Origin: an uncultured Nesterenkonia sp.
GTDB lineage: Bacteria; Actinomycetota; Actinomycetes; Actinomycetales; Micrococcaceae
Direction of reading: 5' to 3'
DNA length: 64,000 nt
Assembly: GCA_947494195.1 (NCBI GenBank)
Contig: CANLUC010000007.1
Coordinates: 1 to 64,000 of the forward strand
Numbering within the stretch: the stretch's first letter is position 1; every line of letters begins with the position of its first letter. This document shows positions 26,349-34,998 of the stretch, one piece after another. A model generated the notes under the pieces. It did not search any database. It saw only the letters and a list, made by a program, of their open reading frames with translations, and was not told the DNA's origin. The translations under genes were made by a program, and so were the position numbers.

Positions 26349-26418
26349 TTGAGGGGCGGATTCTCCGGGTATTTCACCCCTCTCAGGGGGCAAACTGGCC
26401 GTAAAATCCGCCCCTCAA
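26349..26418. repeat. 14-bp inverted repeat enclosing a second hairpin
   Basis: Perfect arms TTGAGGGGCGGATT (26349-26362) and AATCCGCCCCTCAA (26405-26418) enclose a smaller CCCCTCTCAGGGG hairpin. The flanks CCCCACACAC and GTGGGTGTGGGG may extend the stem. It lies between acs (ends 26462) and aroQ (starts 26314) on the minus strand and could terminate acs. It resembles no other element in the window. Confidence 0.65.
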
Positions 26419-26461
26419 TGATCGGGTGGGTGTGGGGTGGGGTGGTCGGGGTGCCGCCGGG

Positions 26462-28471
26462 TCAGGCGCCGTGCTTGGCGCGCATGTCCTCGGCGATCTG
26501 CTGCATCACCGACGGGTCCGCCAGCGTGGAGGCGTCTCCCGCCTCGCGCCCTTCGGCGACGTCCTTGAGCAGACGGCGCATGATCTTCCCGGAGCGGGTC
26601 TTCGGCAGCTCGGGGACCACCAGCACATTGCGCGGCTTGGCGATCGCGCCGATCTCCTTGCCCACATGGGCACGCAGCGCCTGCTCCACCTCTTCCTTGT
26701 CTCCTCCCTCGGCCTCGTTGCGCAGGATCACGAAGGCCACGACAGCCTCGCCGGTGGTGGCGTCGTTTGCGCCGACCACGGCGGCCTCGGCCACCTTCTC
26801 GTGGGAGACCAGCGCCGACTCGATCTCCGTGGTGGAGAGGCGGTGCCCGGAGACGTTCATGACGTCATCCACGCGTCCCATGAGCCAGACATCGCCGTCC
26901 TCGTCGGTGCGTGCACCGTCGCCGGCGAAGTAGACATCGCCGAAGCGTGACCAGTAGGTCTCCTGGTAGCGCTCCGGGTTCTTCCAGATGCCGCGCAGCA
27001 TGGCGGGCCACGGTTCCTTGATGACGAGAAGCCCGGCTTCGCCCTTGTCAAGCGGCTTGCCCATCTCGTCGACGATGCCGATGGAGATGCCGGGCACCGC
27101 GGCCTGCGCCGAGCCTGGCTTCGTGGCGGTGACGCCGGGAAGCGGCGAGATCATATGCGCGCCGGTCTCGGTCTGCCACCAGGTGTCCACGATCGGCGCC
27201 GGGTCCTCCTTGGGCGCCTTGCCGACGCCGTTGTTTGCACCGATGACCTCGCGGAACCACAGCCAGGCCTCGGGGTTGATCGCCTCGCCCACTGTGCCGA
27301 GCACGCGCAGGCTGGAGAGGTCGTACTGGTCGGGGATCTCGCGGCCCCATTTCATGCAGGTGCGGATCAGCGTCGGCGCGGTGTAGAACTGCGTGACCCC
27401 GTACTTCTGCACGATCTCCCAGAGCCGACCCTTGTGCGGGGTGTCCGGGGTTCCCTCATAGATGACCTGGGTGGTCCCGTTGACCATGGGCCCATAGACG
27501 ATATACGAGTGCCCGGTGACCCAGCCGACGTCGGCGGTGCACCAGTAGACGTCGGTCTCCGGCTTCAGGTCGAAGGTGTCGCGGTGGGTCACTGCCGTCT
27601 GCGTCAGGTATCCGCCGGTGGTGTGCAGGATGCCCTTGGGCTTCCCGGTGGTGCCGGAGGTGTAGAGGATGAACAGCGGGTGCTCGGAGTCGTGGGCCAC
27701 ATAGGCGTGCTCGGTGGACTGCTCCGGCACGAGGTCATGCCACCAGACGTCGAGGTCCTTGTTGAAGGCCACCTCTTCGCCGTTGCGCTTCACCACGACC
27801 ACGTGCTCCACGGTGTGCCCGGGCTCGGCGAGTGCGTCGTCGACGGCTGGCTTCAGCGTGGACGGCTTGCCGCGGCGGTAGGAGCCGTCGGCGGTGACCA
27901 CGAGCTTGGCCTCAGCGTCATCGATGCGCGAGCGCAGCGCGTCGGAGGAGAATCCGCCGAAGACCACCGAGTGGATCGCGCCGATGCGGGCACAGGCCAG
28001 CATGGTCACGACCGTCTCCGGGATCATGGGCATGTAGATGGCCACCCGGTCGCCCTTGGTGAGGCCGAGGGACTCGAAGGCGTTGGAGGCGCGCGCGACG
28101 TCGTCGGCGAGCTCCTGATAGGTGATGCTGCGGGAGTCGCCGGGCTCGCCCTCGAAGTGCAGGGCCACTCGGCTGCCGTGGCCGGCTTCGACGTGGCGGT
28201 CCACTGCGTTGTAGGCCGCGTTCACCTCGCCGCCCACGAACCATCTGGCCACCGGAGCCTCGGACCAGTCGAGCACCTCGGTGAAGTCTTTGTCCCAGCT
28301 CAGCACGGAGCGAGCCTGGTCGGCCCAGTACCCGAGGCGGTCCTCGGCGGCCCTGTCGTAGCGTTCGGAAGTGGCGACGGCATCCTTGGCGAAGGCCTCG
28401 CTCGGAGGGAAGATCTGACCCGATTTCTGCATCGTATCCAGCTTGTTCTCTGGCTCGGATTGGGGCGTCAT
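26462..28471 (-). CDS. acs: acetyl-CoA synthetase
   Basis: A 669-residue AMP-forming enzyme that activates acetate for the TCA cycle and other pathways. It has the adenylate motif [59 protein letters not shown] and the C-terminal acetylatable Lys region [10 protein letters not shown]. The ATG at 28471 is preceded by TAAGGAGGAACC, a strong binding site. A Crp-type palindrome lies 23 bases before the start codon, suggesting control by cAMP-Crp. Confidence 0.96.
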   Translation of the reverse strand: MTPQSEPENKLDTMQKSGQIFPPSEAFAKDAVATSERYDRAAEDRLGYWADQARSVLSWDKDFTEVLDWSEAPVARWFVGGEVNAAYNAVDRHVEAGHGSRVALHFEGEPGDSRSITYQELADDVARASNAFESLGLTKGDRVAIYMPMIPETVVTMLACARIGAIHSVVFGGFSSDALRSRIDDAEAKLVVTADGSYRRGKPSTLKPAVDDALAEPGHTVEHVVVVKRNGEEVAFNKDLDVWWHDLVPEQSTEHAYVAHDSEHPLFILYTSGTTGKPKGILHTTGGYLTQTAVTHRDTFDLKPETDVYWCTADVGWVTGHSYIVYGPMVNGTTQVIYEGTPDTPHKGRLWEIVQKYGVTQFYTAPTLIRTCMKWGREIPDQYDLSSLRVLGTVGEAINPEAWLWFREVIGANNGVGKAPKEDPAPIVDTWWQTETGAHMISPLPGVTATKPGSAQAAVPGISIGIVDEMGKPLDKGEAGLLVIKEPWPAMLRGIWKNPERYQETYWSRFGDVYFAGDGARTDEDGDVWLMGRVDDVMNVSGHRLSTTEIESALVSHEKVAEAAVVGANDATTGEAVVAFVILRNEAEGGDKEEVEQALRAHVGKEIGAIAKPRNVLVVPELPKTRSGKIMRRLLKDVAEGREAGDASTLADPSVMQQIAEDMRAKHGA

Positions 28472-28493
28472 GCGGTTCCTCCTTAGATACTCC

Positions 28494-28509
28494 TGTGTTG
28501 CCGATCACA
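28494..28509. promoter_or_regulatory. Crp/GlxR-type operator upstream of acs
   Basis: TGTGTTGCCGATCACA matches the symmetric consensus TGTGA-N6-TCACA at 9 of 10 fixed positions. It lies 23 bases upstream of the acs ATG in the acs-nth gap, and could influence both genes. The crp gene itself is 12 kb away in this window. Binding is inferred, not shown. Confidence 0.55.
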
Positions 28510-28588
28510 ATACATGTTTTCACCCTTCAGGTCTGAGGTGCAGGTCACACCGCACAAGGCCTTCACGGGCCTCCGTAGAATGGTCCGG

Positions 28589-29371
28589 ATGCCTGATCAG
28601 ACAGCGTTGGGGAAGAAGCGCCGCGTGCGACGGATCAACCGTGTGCTCGGGGAGGTCTACCCCTATGCGGTGGCGGAGCTGGACTTCGAGACTCCCTTCG
28701 AGCTGCTCGTCGCCACGGTGCTCTCAGCGCAGACCACCGATGTCCGGGTCAACTCGATCACTCCCGAGCTCTTCCACCGTTGGCCCGATGCCGAGGCCAT
28801 GGCCGCCGCGGATGAGGATGAGCTCGCCGAGGTCATCCGGCCCACCGGCTTCTACCGCGCCAAGACCCGCTCGCTGCTGGGACTGGCAGCGGCCCTGGTG
28901 CGCGATCACGAGGGCCAGGTGCCCAACTCGCTGAACGAGCTGGTCCAGCTGCCGGGGGTCGGCCGGAAGACGGCGTTCGTGGTGCTCGGCGACGCCTTCG
29001 GCCAGCCTGGGCTCACCGTGGACACCCACTTTGGACGACTGGCCCGACGCCTGGGCATGACGCAGGAGCAGGATCCGGTCAAGGTCGAGCAGGATGTGGC
29101 GGCGCTGTTCGAGCGCAGGGACTGGACTGCGCTGTCCCAGCGGCTGATCTTCCACGGCAGGCGCATCTGCCATGCGAAGAAGCCAGCCTGCGGGACCTGC
29201 CCGATCGCCGCACTGTGTCCTTCCTTCGGCATCGGTGAGGTCGACCCCGAAGCGGCGGCCGGTCTGCTGCGCTACGAGATGGCGCCCGGACGTGAAGAGC
29301 TGCTCGCCAAGATGCGTGCCGGACGCACCCGCCGAGAGCTGCGAGCAGAGGGGTATCCGCTCAGTGCGTGA
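28589..29371 (+). CDS. nth: endonuclease III
   Basis: A 260-residue DNA glycosylase/AP lyase of base excision repair, acting on oxidised pyrimidines. The helix-hairpin-helix is LPGVGRKTAFVVLG with the catalytic Lys in GRKTA, and the catalytic Asp is in VDTHFGRL. A four-Cys iron-sulfur motif, CHAKKPACGTCPIAALC (C-x6-C-x2-C-x5-C), is present near residue 193. The start at 28589 (MPDQTALGKK) is chosen because the longer ORF adds a segment without family resemblance. It overlaps the Nudix gene by 8 bases. Confidence 0.93.
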   Translation: MPDQTALGKKRRVRRINRVLGEVYPYAVAELDFETPFELLVATVLSAQTTDVRVNSITPELFHRWPDAEAMAAADEDELAEVIRPTGFYRAKTRSLLGLAAALVRDHEGQVPNSLNELVQLPGVGRKTAFVVLGDAFGQPGLTVDTHFGRLARRLGMTQEQDPVKVEQDVAALFERRDWTALSQRLIFHGRRICHAKKPACGTCPIAALCPSFGIGEVDPEAAAGLLRYEMAPGREELLAKMRAGRTRRELRAEGYPLSA

Positions 29372-30101
29372 GGATCCGCTCTCCCTGGCTGGCTCTGCCA
29401 TCACTTCCCCTCTCGAATCCCTGGTGCAGCAGGGCCTCCGCTACACCGCCGAGCACCCCGAGGCCTCTGGTCACGGCGGGTGGTGGAACCAGCAGCCGAG
29501 CCTCCGCCCGCCGAAGAAGACCCCCGAAGGCATGGAGCAGGCTCGCCAGGCGGCCGTGTTGATGCTCTTCCATGCCCGCGATCACCACGACGACGCCGCG
29601 CACCTCCTGCTCACCGAGCGGTCCCCGGGGCTGAAGAAGCATCCTGGTCAGATCGCCTTCCCCGGCGGAGCGCAGGAGGATTTCGACCTCGACCCCACAG
29701 CGGCCGCGCTGCGCGAGGCGAAGGAAGAGGTGGGACTGGATCCGGCGCGGGTCCGCGTGCTCGGCGCGCTCCCCCCGGCGCCGGTGCCGATCAGCGGATT
29801 CATGGTGACCCCGGTGATCGGGATCGCGAGGACCACCGGGACGCTCACGCCGCAGAGCGGGGAGGTGGAACGCGTGCTCGAGGTGCGAGTGGATCAGCTG
29901 ATCCTGCCGGAGAATCGCCGCACCACGGTGCTGAGCCGCCCAGGCGCCGTCCTCCGCGCCCCGGCATTCCTGGTCGAGGGCACCCTGATCTGGGGCTTCA
30001 CCGCGATCCTGGTGGATCGGATGCTCAACCGGCTCGGCTGGGAAGAGCCCTGGGACACCAGCGTGAACGTGGACCCTCGGGACCACCTTCCAGGTCTCTG
30101 A
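29364..30101 (+). CDS. Nudix hydrolase, probable coenzyme A pyrophosphatase
   Basis: A 245-residue protein. The Nudix core is GGAQEDFDLDPTAAALREAKEEVGL, with the glutamates REAKEE in place. Upstream, LLLTERSPGLKKHPGQIAFPGG fits the UPF0035/CoA-pyrophosphatase pattern (LLTxRSxxLxxHxGxxxFPGG). I take the GTG at 29364, with AGAGGGG about 10 bases before it, which overlaps the nth stop by 8 bases. The ORF track starts much earlier, in the nth gene. The same nth-CoA Nudix-marP grouping occurs in mycobacteria. Confidence 0.85.
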   Translation: MREDPLSLAGSAITSPLESLVQQGLRYTAEHPEASGHGGWWNQQPSLRPPKKTPEGMEQARQAAVLMLFHARDHHDDAAHLLLTERSPGLKKHPGQIAFPGGAQEDFDLDPTAAALREAKEEVGLDPARVRVLGALPPAPVPISGFMVTPVIGIARTTGTLTPQSGEVERVLEVRVDQLILPENRRTTVLSRPGAVLRAPAFLVEGTLIWGFTAILVDRMLNRLGWEEPWDTSVNVDPRDHLPGL

Positions 30102-30176
30102 TTTCGGGGTTCCGATTTCAGGGCTCCGATTTCAGGGCTCCGATTTCAGGGCTCTGATTTCAGGGCTCTGAGGTCT
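30100..30176. repeat. 14-nt tandem repeat array
   Basis: Units of GATTTCAGGGCTCC start at 30100, 30114, 30128, 30142 and 30156, with a partial sixth. The first unit is divergent and overlaps the Nudix stop. The array fills the gap between the convergent Nudix and PIG-L genes. It is likely a slippage-prone repeat, with no coding role seen. Confidence 0.85.
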
Positions 30177-30195
30177 CGGGTCTGCGGCCCCCGCG

Positions 30196-30930
30196 CTACA
30201 TCGAGTGCACGGCCACGCCCAGGGCGCGGTCGACCCCCTGAATCGACTCGGCCTGACGCGCGGCCATCGATTCCAGCATCTCCCGCGTGCCTGCGGCGCC
30301 GCCGAGTTCGGCGAAGTACTGCTCATGTGCCTCGAGTGAGGCCATCCCTCGCCGCAGCGGCTCTCCGCTGATATCGACCAGGTGCGTGGCAGCCGCGCGG
30401 AAGACAAGCAGCTCGCGTGCTCCCCACGGCTCCAGCCGCTCCTGCTCCAGCAGCTCGCGGAAGACCCATGGGTTATCGGCGTCGCGGACCGCATCGAGGG
30501 TCGCCAGCCCGGCAGCGCGATGATCTGCGTGATTCAGCCCCCACCCCACCTGAAGATCCCAGGTCTGTGTCATCACCACGTCCGGTCGGACCTGCCGGAT
30601 GCGTCGAGCGATCTGCCGACGCGCGTCCAGCGAGGGCTCGAGCACCCCGTCCGGCAGATCCAGGATCACGAGATCCTCGACGCCGACCAGCTCGCAGGCT
30701 CTCCGCTGCTCCGCGGCCCGGATCTCCGCGGCATCCTCGGGATCCTGGCTGCGCATCCCCGCTTCTCCGGCGGTGAGCAGCAGATAGGACACCTCGACGC
30801 CCTGCGCCGTCCAGCGCGCGACGGCGGCCGATCCGCCGTATTCCATGACGTCAGGATGGGCGACCACGCACAGCACTCGGCGCAGCTGCGAATCCTCGTA
30901 GAACGGAAGGTCCGGTGATTCGGTGCTCAT
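30196..30930 (-). CDS. PIG-L/LmbE-family deacetylase
   Basis: A 244-residue protein with the family's metal-binding start VVAHPDVMEYGG (usually AHPDDxExxxGG) and LNHADHRAAG as the second zinc site. Family members include mycothiol-pathway and glycan deacetylases such as MshB. Here the Asp pair is modified (DV for DD), so activity is uncertain. I do not assign a substrate. It is convergent with the Nudix gene and divergent from the tad genes. Confidence 0.75.
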   Translation of the reverse strand: MSTESPDLPFYEDSQLRRVLCVVAHPDVMEYGGSAAVARWTAQGVEVSYLLLTAGEAGMRSQDPEDAAEIRAAEQRRACELVGVEDLVILDLPDGVLEPSLDARRQIARRIRQVRPDVVMTQTWDLQVGWGLNHADHRAAGLATLDAVRDADNPWVFRELLEQERLEPWGARELLVFRAAATHLVDISGEPLRRGMASLEAHEQYFAELGGAAGTREMLESMAARQAESIQGVDRALGVAVHSM

Positions 30931-31045
30931 CGGCCCAGTCTAGGCAGTTTTCCCCAGCTCATCCCACGGATCGGGGCGCCTCGGGGTTCTCCACCGAGGC
31001 TTCGGCAGACCACCTGAGCCAGCGAGCGGGCGGCAGGCTGATTCC

Positions 31046-32170
31046 ATGGAAACAGAAGCTCGGCTGCTGCTGATCACCGGAGATGCGCAGCTGCGTGATG
31101 ATGTGGCGCTCATCGCCGCAACGGTGGGGGCGGGGCTCGAGTCGCGTGAGAGCTGGCACGGCGTCGAGCCGCAGCAGTGGGCGGTGCTGATGTGTGGACC
31201 GGATCGCCCTCCACCCCAGCAGCGGCTGGCACGCCAGTCGCTGCTGGTCACTCGCACCGAGGGTGATCCGAGCACGGAACATCAGCTCTGGAGAACTGCA
31301 GCCGAACATCCGGGGCTGCGGCCGGTCCCGCTGCCTGCCGGTGAGTCTTGGTTGGCGCGACACCTCAGTGAGGCGGTGCTCGACCGCAGTCCTGGGCGCG
31401 TGGTCGCAGTGGCCGGAGCGCTCGGCGGAGCCGGTGTCAGCACGATCGCCTATCTCCTGGCCGCGGAGCTGGTGGTCCGCGGCGCCTCGGCAGCGCTCGT
31501 CGATGCGGACCCCTCACCCGGGGCCGGCATCGCGTCGCTGGTGGAGGGACTCCGTTCAGGAAAGCATCGGGACGAAGGTCTCAGCGACAGCGACAGGATC
31601 GGATGGGAGGCGCTCGGAGCGTTGGACGGAGAGATCTCCGCGGCGCAGCTGGGCGCCGCGCTGCCCGTCACCGAGGGGATACACGTGATCAGCGGCGCCC
31701 CCGGGGCCGAGATTCGACGGCGGATGCTCCCACCCGCGGTGCACGCGGCTCGACGTGCCTTCGACTGGGTGATCCTCGACGTCTCCCGGGACTACGAGGC
31801 GTGCCTGGCCGTGCTGGAGCATCTCGATCACCTCCTCCTGGTGACATCCTGCAGCGCCGCCGGTGCCCGGGCAGCGCGGCAGGTGAGCCGCTGCTACCCG
31901 GAGCTGCCGCTCGCACTGCTGGTCAACGGGATGGGCCACGCGGGATGGAGCCCGGACGAGGTCGCCGGCGCCGCAGGCATCCCGCTGGCAGGCGATGTGC
32001 CCGAGCAGCGTTGGATGCGCCGAGAAGCCGAGCTTGGCAGCGCCTATGAGCTCCTGCGCTCCCGCCGCGGTGCGGCCTATATCGGCACGCTCCTGGAGTC
32101 CCTCGACGGCGATGCGGCCGGAGTCGTGGGAGTCGAAGGAGCTGCTGGGACGCAGGTGCTGCATGAGTGA
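31046..32170 (+). CDS. CpaE/Ssd-like (septum-site-type) ATPase of the tad locus
   Basis: A 374-residue protein of the actinobacterial Ssd/CpaE-like family found in front of the tad secretion genes. The N-terminal part (about 1-110) is receiver-like. The C-terminal part is a MinD/ParA-type fold with a modified P-loop in VAVAGALGGAGVSTIAYLL, so the usual Lys of the deviant Walker A is not seen. DWVILDVSRD is the Walker-B-like strand. It likely positions or regulates the secretion machine. Its stop overlaps the TadA start by 8 bases. Confidence 0.82.
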   Translation: METEARLLLITGDAQLRDDVALIAATVGAGLESRESWHGVEPQQWAVLMCGPDRPPPQQRLARQSLLVTRTEGDPSTEHQLWRTAAEHPGLRPVPLPAGESWLARHLSEAVLDRSPGRVVAVAGALGGAGVSTIAYLLAAELVVRGASAALVDADPSPGAGIASLVEGLRSGKHRDEGLSDSDRIGWEALGALDGEISAAQLGAALPVTEGIHVISGAPGAEIRRRMLPPAVHAARRAFDWVILDVSRDYEACLAVLEHLDHLLLVTSCSAAGARAARQVSRCYPELPLALLVNGMGHAGWSPDEVAGAAGIPLAGDVPEQRWMRREAELGSAYELLRSRRGAAYIGTLLESLDGDAAGVVGVEGAAGTQVLHE

Positions 32171-33314
32171 TGCGAAGCTCGACGCGCTGCGCGAGAAGCT
32201 GACTTCCTCCGCCGAACCGGTGACGGCGGCACGGATCGCGGAGGCGGTCAGGGCCTCGGGATGGGCGCTCGGCTCGGCGACCACCGGAGAGCTCATCCGG
32301 ATGCTGCGCGACGAACTGGTGGGACTCGGGCCGCTGCAGACGTTGGTGGACGAACCAGACATCACCGACGTGCTGGTCGATGGGCGCGGACAGGTGTGGA
32401 CCGATGGGGCCAGCGGCTTGCAGCGGACCACGGTCCAGTTCGCTTCCGAGGAGCAGGTGCGAGGACTCGCGAGACGGCTCATCGCGCTCGCGGGAGGGCG
32501 GCTTGATGAGGGTCAGCCCTGCGCCGCCGGGCGGATCGGCAACTGCCGCATCCACGCAGTGATCCCGCCGGTAGCGGTGGAGGGCACCATGATCTCGATA
32601 CGAGTCGCCCGGGGCATGGCAGGGACCTTGGAGCAGCTCGCGCGGCAGTGGTCCGGTCCCGACATCTGGCTGCCGGTCATCCGAGGCATGGTGGAGGCGC
32701 GGCTCAACGTGCTCATCTCCGGTGCCACAGGCTCGGGAAAGACGAGCCTGCTCGCCTCGATGCTGGCCGAGTGTCCCCACCACGAGCGCATCATCATCGT
32801 GGAGGACACCACTGAGCTGCAGCCAGACCACCCGCACGTGCTCCACCTGCAGCAGCGGCGGGGAAATGTCGAAGGGGCCGGGAAGCTGAACATGGGTCAG
32901 CTCGTCCGGGAGACCCTGCGCATGCGGCCTGACCGACTCATCGTCGGAGAGTGCCGGGGCAGCGAGCTTCGCGACTTCCTCACCGCGATGAACACCGGTC
33001 ACCGCGGGGCCGTCGGCACCGTTCACGCCAACTCGCCGGACTCGGTCCCCGCGCGACTGGTCGCCATGGGAGCGCTGGCGGGCCTCTCGCCCCTGGCCGT
33101 GGCCCTCCAAGCCAGTGCTGCCCTGGATGCCGTCATCCACGTGGAACGACGCCAGGGGCGCCGATTGCCGACCGCGATCTCGCTGGTGACGTTCAGCGAC
33201 CACGCCGTGTCGATGACGCCCGCGCTTCTCACGCTGCCGGGAGCAGGGAATCAGTGGCGCACCGAGACGGGGCCAGGATGGACCGAGCTCACCGATCTGA
33301 TCGGCCTGCCGTGA
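32163..33314 (+). CDS. tadA: TadA/CpaF secretion ATPase
   Basis: A 383-residue hexameric type II/IV secretion ATPase that powers Flp pilus or tad secretion. Walker A is SGATGSGKTS (about residues 182-191), followed by the Asp box IIVEDTTELQ, Walker B DRLIVGECRG and the His box TGHRGAVGTVHANS. It overlaps the preceding gene by 8 bases (ATGAGTGA) and TadB by 4 (GTGA). Confidence 0.92.
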   Translation: MSDAKLDALREKLTSSAEPVTAARIAEAVRASGWALGSATTGELIRMLRDELVGLGPLQTLVDEPDITDVLVDGRGQVWTDGASGLQRTTVQFASEEQVRGLARRLIALAGGRLDEGQPCAAGRIGNCRIHAVIPPVAVEGTMISIRVARGMAGTLEQLARQWSGPDIWLPVIRGMVEARLNVLISGATGSGKTSLLASMLAECPHHERIIIVEDTTELQPDHPHVLHLQQRRGNVEGAGKLNMGQLVRETLRMRPDRLIVGECRGSELRDFLTAMNTGHRGAVGTVHANSPDSVPARLVAMGALAGLSPLAVALQASAALDAVIHVERRQGRRLPTAISLVTFSDHAVSMTPALLTLPGAGNQWRTETGPGWTELTDLIGLP

Positions 33315-34096
33315 CCGTCTCCGCCGCGACCGGACTGGCGCTCGCCGTCGCAGTCCTGCTTGGCATTCGGCCCGACCGGCGGACAGTCGCGGTCCGATGG
33401 CCGGGAAGGTTCGGCGAGGCGGTGGTCCGCCGGGTGTCCCGCTCGGTCTCCCGCTCGGTGTCCCGCTCGGTGTCCCGCAGAGCGGGTGGTCAACACAGCG
33501 CCGAGCGTCTCCGCAGCGAGGCGGGGCAGCTGCTGCGACAGTACGCCGCACTGTTGCAGTCCGGACGGTCACAGCCGCAGGCCTGGGCGGACCTGAGCGC
33601 TCATTGGCGCTCGCGGACGCCGGGGCATCCACTGGCCGAAGTCTGCGCGCAGGCGTCTGCGGCGGAACAGGCAGGTCTGGGAGCAGTCGTCGGGCTGCGT
33701 CGCGCACTGCAGACCTCCAGCGCTCCGGAGGACCTTCGCGAGACTGAGGTCCTGCGCGAGGTGCTTGTCGCTCTCATCAGCCTGCACGCGCTCTCGCAGA
33801 CGACAGGTGCGCCGCTCTCGGAGCTGTGTCGCCGAGCCGCAGGCGCATTGGATGAGGCGACTGCGCTGCACGCGGCGATTCGCACGGCGGCCGCCGGTCC
33901 GCGGCTGACCCAGCTACTGCTCACACTTCTGCCGGCAGGCGGACTGGGCATGGGGATGCTGATGGGCGCGTCTCCACTGACGGTGCTGCTGGGAACGCCG
34001 TGGGGAGCCGGCGCGCTGCTGATGGGGACGGCGATGCTGGTGCTGGGCAGGTGCTGGAGTTCACGGCTGATTCGTTCAGTGAGTCAGCATGTCTGA
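33311..34096 (+). CDS. tadB: TadB-like inner-membrane platform protein
   Basis: A 261-residue protein with one N-terminal membrane segment, a Ser/Arg/Val repeat (SRSVSRSVSRSVSR), a soluble middle and two C-terminal membrane helices. This matches TadB/type II secretion F-domain proteins. The GTG at 33311 overlaps the TadA stop (GTGA). The last 8 bases overlap tadC. Confidence 0.8.
   Translation: MTVSAATGLALAVAVLLGIRPDRRTVAVRWPGRFGEAVVRRVSRSVSRSVSRSVSRRAGGQHSAERLRSEAGQLLRQYAALLQSGRSQPQAWADLSAHWRSRTPGHPLAEVCAQASAAEQAGLGAVVGLRRALQTSSAPEDLRETEVLREVLVALISLHALSQTTGAPLSELCRRAAGALDEATALHAAIRTAAAGPRLTQLLLTLLPAGGLGMGMLMGASPLTVLLGTPWGAGALLMGTAMLVLGRCWSSRLIRSVSQHV
33431..33478 (+). repeat. 12-nt tandem repeat inside tadB
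   Basis: About four copies of a CCGCTCGGTGTC-type 12-base unit encode the SRSV repeats between the first helix and the soluble domain. They are in frame, so changes in copy number would leave the rest of the protein intact. Confidence 0.75.
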
Positions 34097-34682
34097 GCCC
34101 GCGCTGCTGGCCCCCGTGGTGTGTGCGCTGCTGCTGACCCTCGGCGCGCTCTTCGCTGTTCCGGCCCGGATATCAGCTGGCAGTTCCCTGGGCCCAGAAC
34201 ATGCGGTCCTACGCCTCGTGCGTGCCGTCCTCTCCAACCGGCGAGTCGAAGTCGCCACTGCGCCGGATGCGGCCACCCTGTTGGATCTCACCGCGGCTGT
34301 GCTGCGAGCCGGAGTCGGCATCGAGGGCGCGCTGCGAAGGCTTGCCCTCGATGTGCCGGGAGCGGAGTCGCTGGATCGCGTCCACCGGGCATTGACGCTG
34401 GGTCAGGAGTGGGAGGACGCGTGGCGCTGCGTGGACCAGGCTTCCGAGCTGAAGCGCTTCGGTGAGAATCTGGCCTTTGCCTACACCACCGGCGCCCCCA
34501 CGGCGGAGCTTCTTGAACTTACAGCAGTCCAGGAGCGAGCGCGACGCCGGCAGCGCATCGACGAGCAGGCGGCCAAGCTCGGAGTCCAGATGGTGATGCC
34601 GCTGGGGTTCTGCTTCTTGCCTGCCTTCATCCTGCTCGGAGTCATTCCGGTGGTCCTAGGCCTGATGCAGGAACTGGCGTAG
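34089..34682 (+). CDS. tadC: TadC-like inner-membrane platform protein
   Basis: A 197-residue type II secretion F-family protein with an N-terminal hydrophobic segment (about 7-25), a soluble helical part including ELLELTAVQERARRRQRIDEQAAKLGVQM, and a C-terminal hydrophobic helix pair. It is the last of four overlapping tad genes. The pilin and TadE genes expected next are absent here and appear 9.7 kb downstream on the other strand. Confidence 0.8.
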   Translation: MSEPALLAPVVCALLLTLGALFAVPARISAGSSLGPEHAVLRLVRAVLSNRRVEVATAPDAATLLDLTAAVLRAGVGIEGALRRLALDVPGAESLDRVHRALTLGQEWEDAWRCVDQASELKRFGENLAFAYTTGAPTAELLELTAVQERARRRQRIDEQAAKLGVQMVMPLGFCFLPAFILLGVIPVVLGLMQELA

Positions 34683-34692
34683 CCTGAGCCTC

Positions 34693-34998
34693 ATGTTGGC
34701 CGCCTTCTCCGTCGCCCCTGCCACCGCAGACACCCCCGAGGGGTCCGTCAGTGCCGCCGTCGCCGAGGCGGTGCGCATCGTGCGGGCCTCGGGGCTTCCG
34801 CACGAGACCACGTCCATGTTCACCACCATCGAGGGTGAGTGGGAGGAGGTCTTCGAGGTCATCCGCCGCGCGACCGAGGCCGTGACCGCTGTCAGTTCAC
34901 GCGTGAGTCTGGTGATAAAGGCAGATATCCGGCCGGGATTCAGCAACCAGCTCACCGAGAAGGTCACCAGGCTCGAGGAGCAGCTCAACCGCGAGTAA
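34693..34998 (+). CDS. thiamine-binding (MTH1187/YkoF-like) protein
   Basis: A 101-residue protein with the small ferredoxin-like layout of the MTH1187/YkoF family: LAAFSVAP at the start, a helix VAEAVRIVRASGLPHETTSMFTTIEGE, and a late SRVSLVIKADIRPG. Members bind thiamine or related compounds. It is 10 bases after tadC and overlaps the DUF4031-HD gene tail to tail by 14 bases. Confidence 0.75.
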   Translation: MLAAFSVAPATADTPEGSVSAAVAEAVRIVRASGLPHETTSMFTTIEGEWEEVFEVIRRATEAVTAVSSRVSLVIKADIRPGFSNQLTEKVTRLEEQLNRE

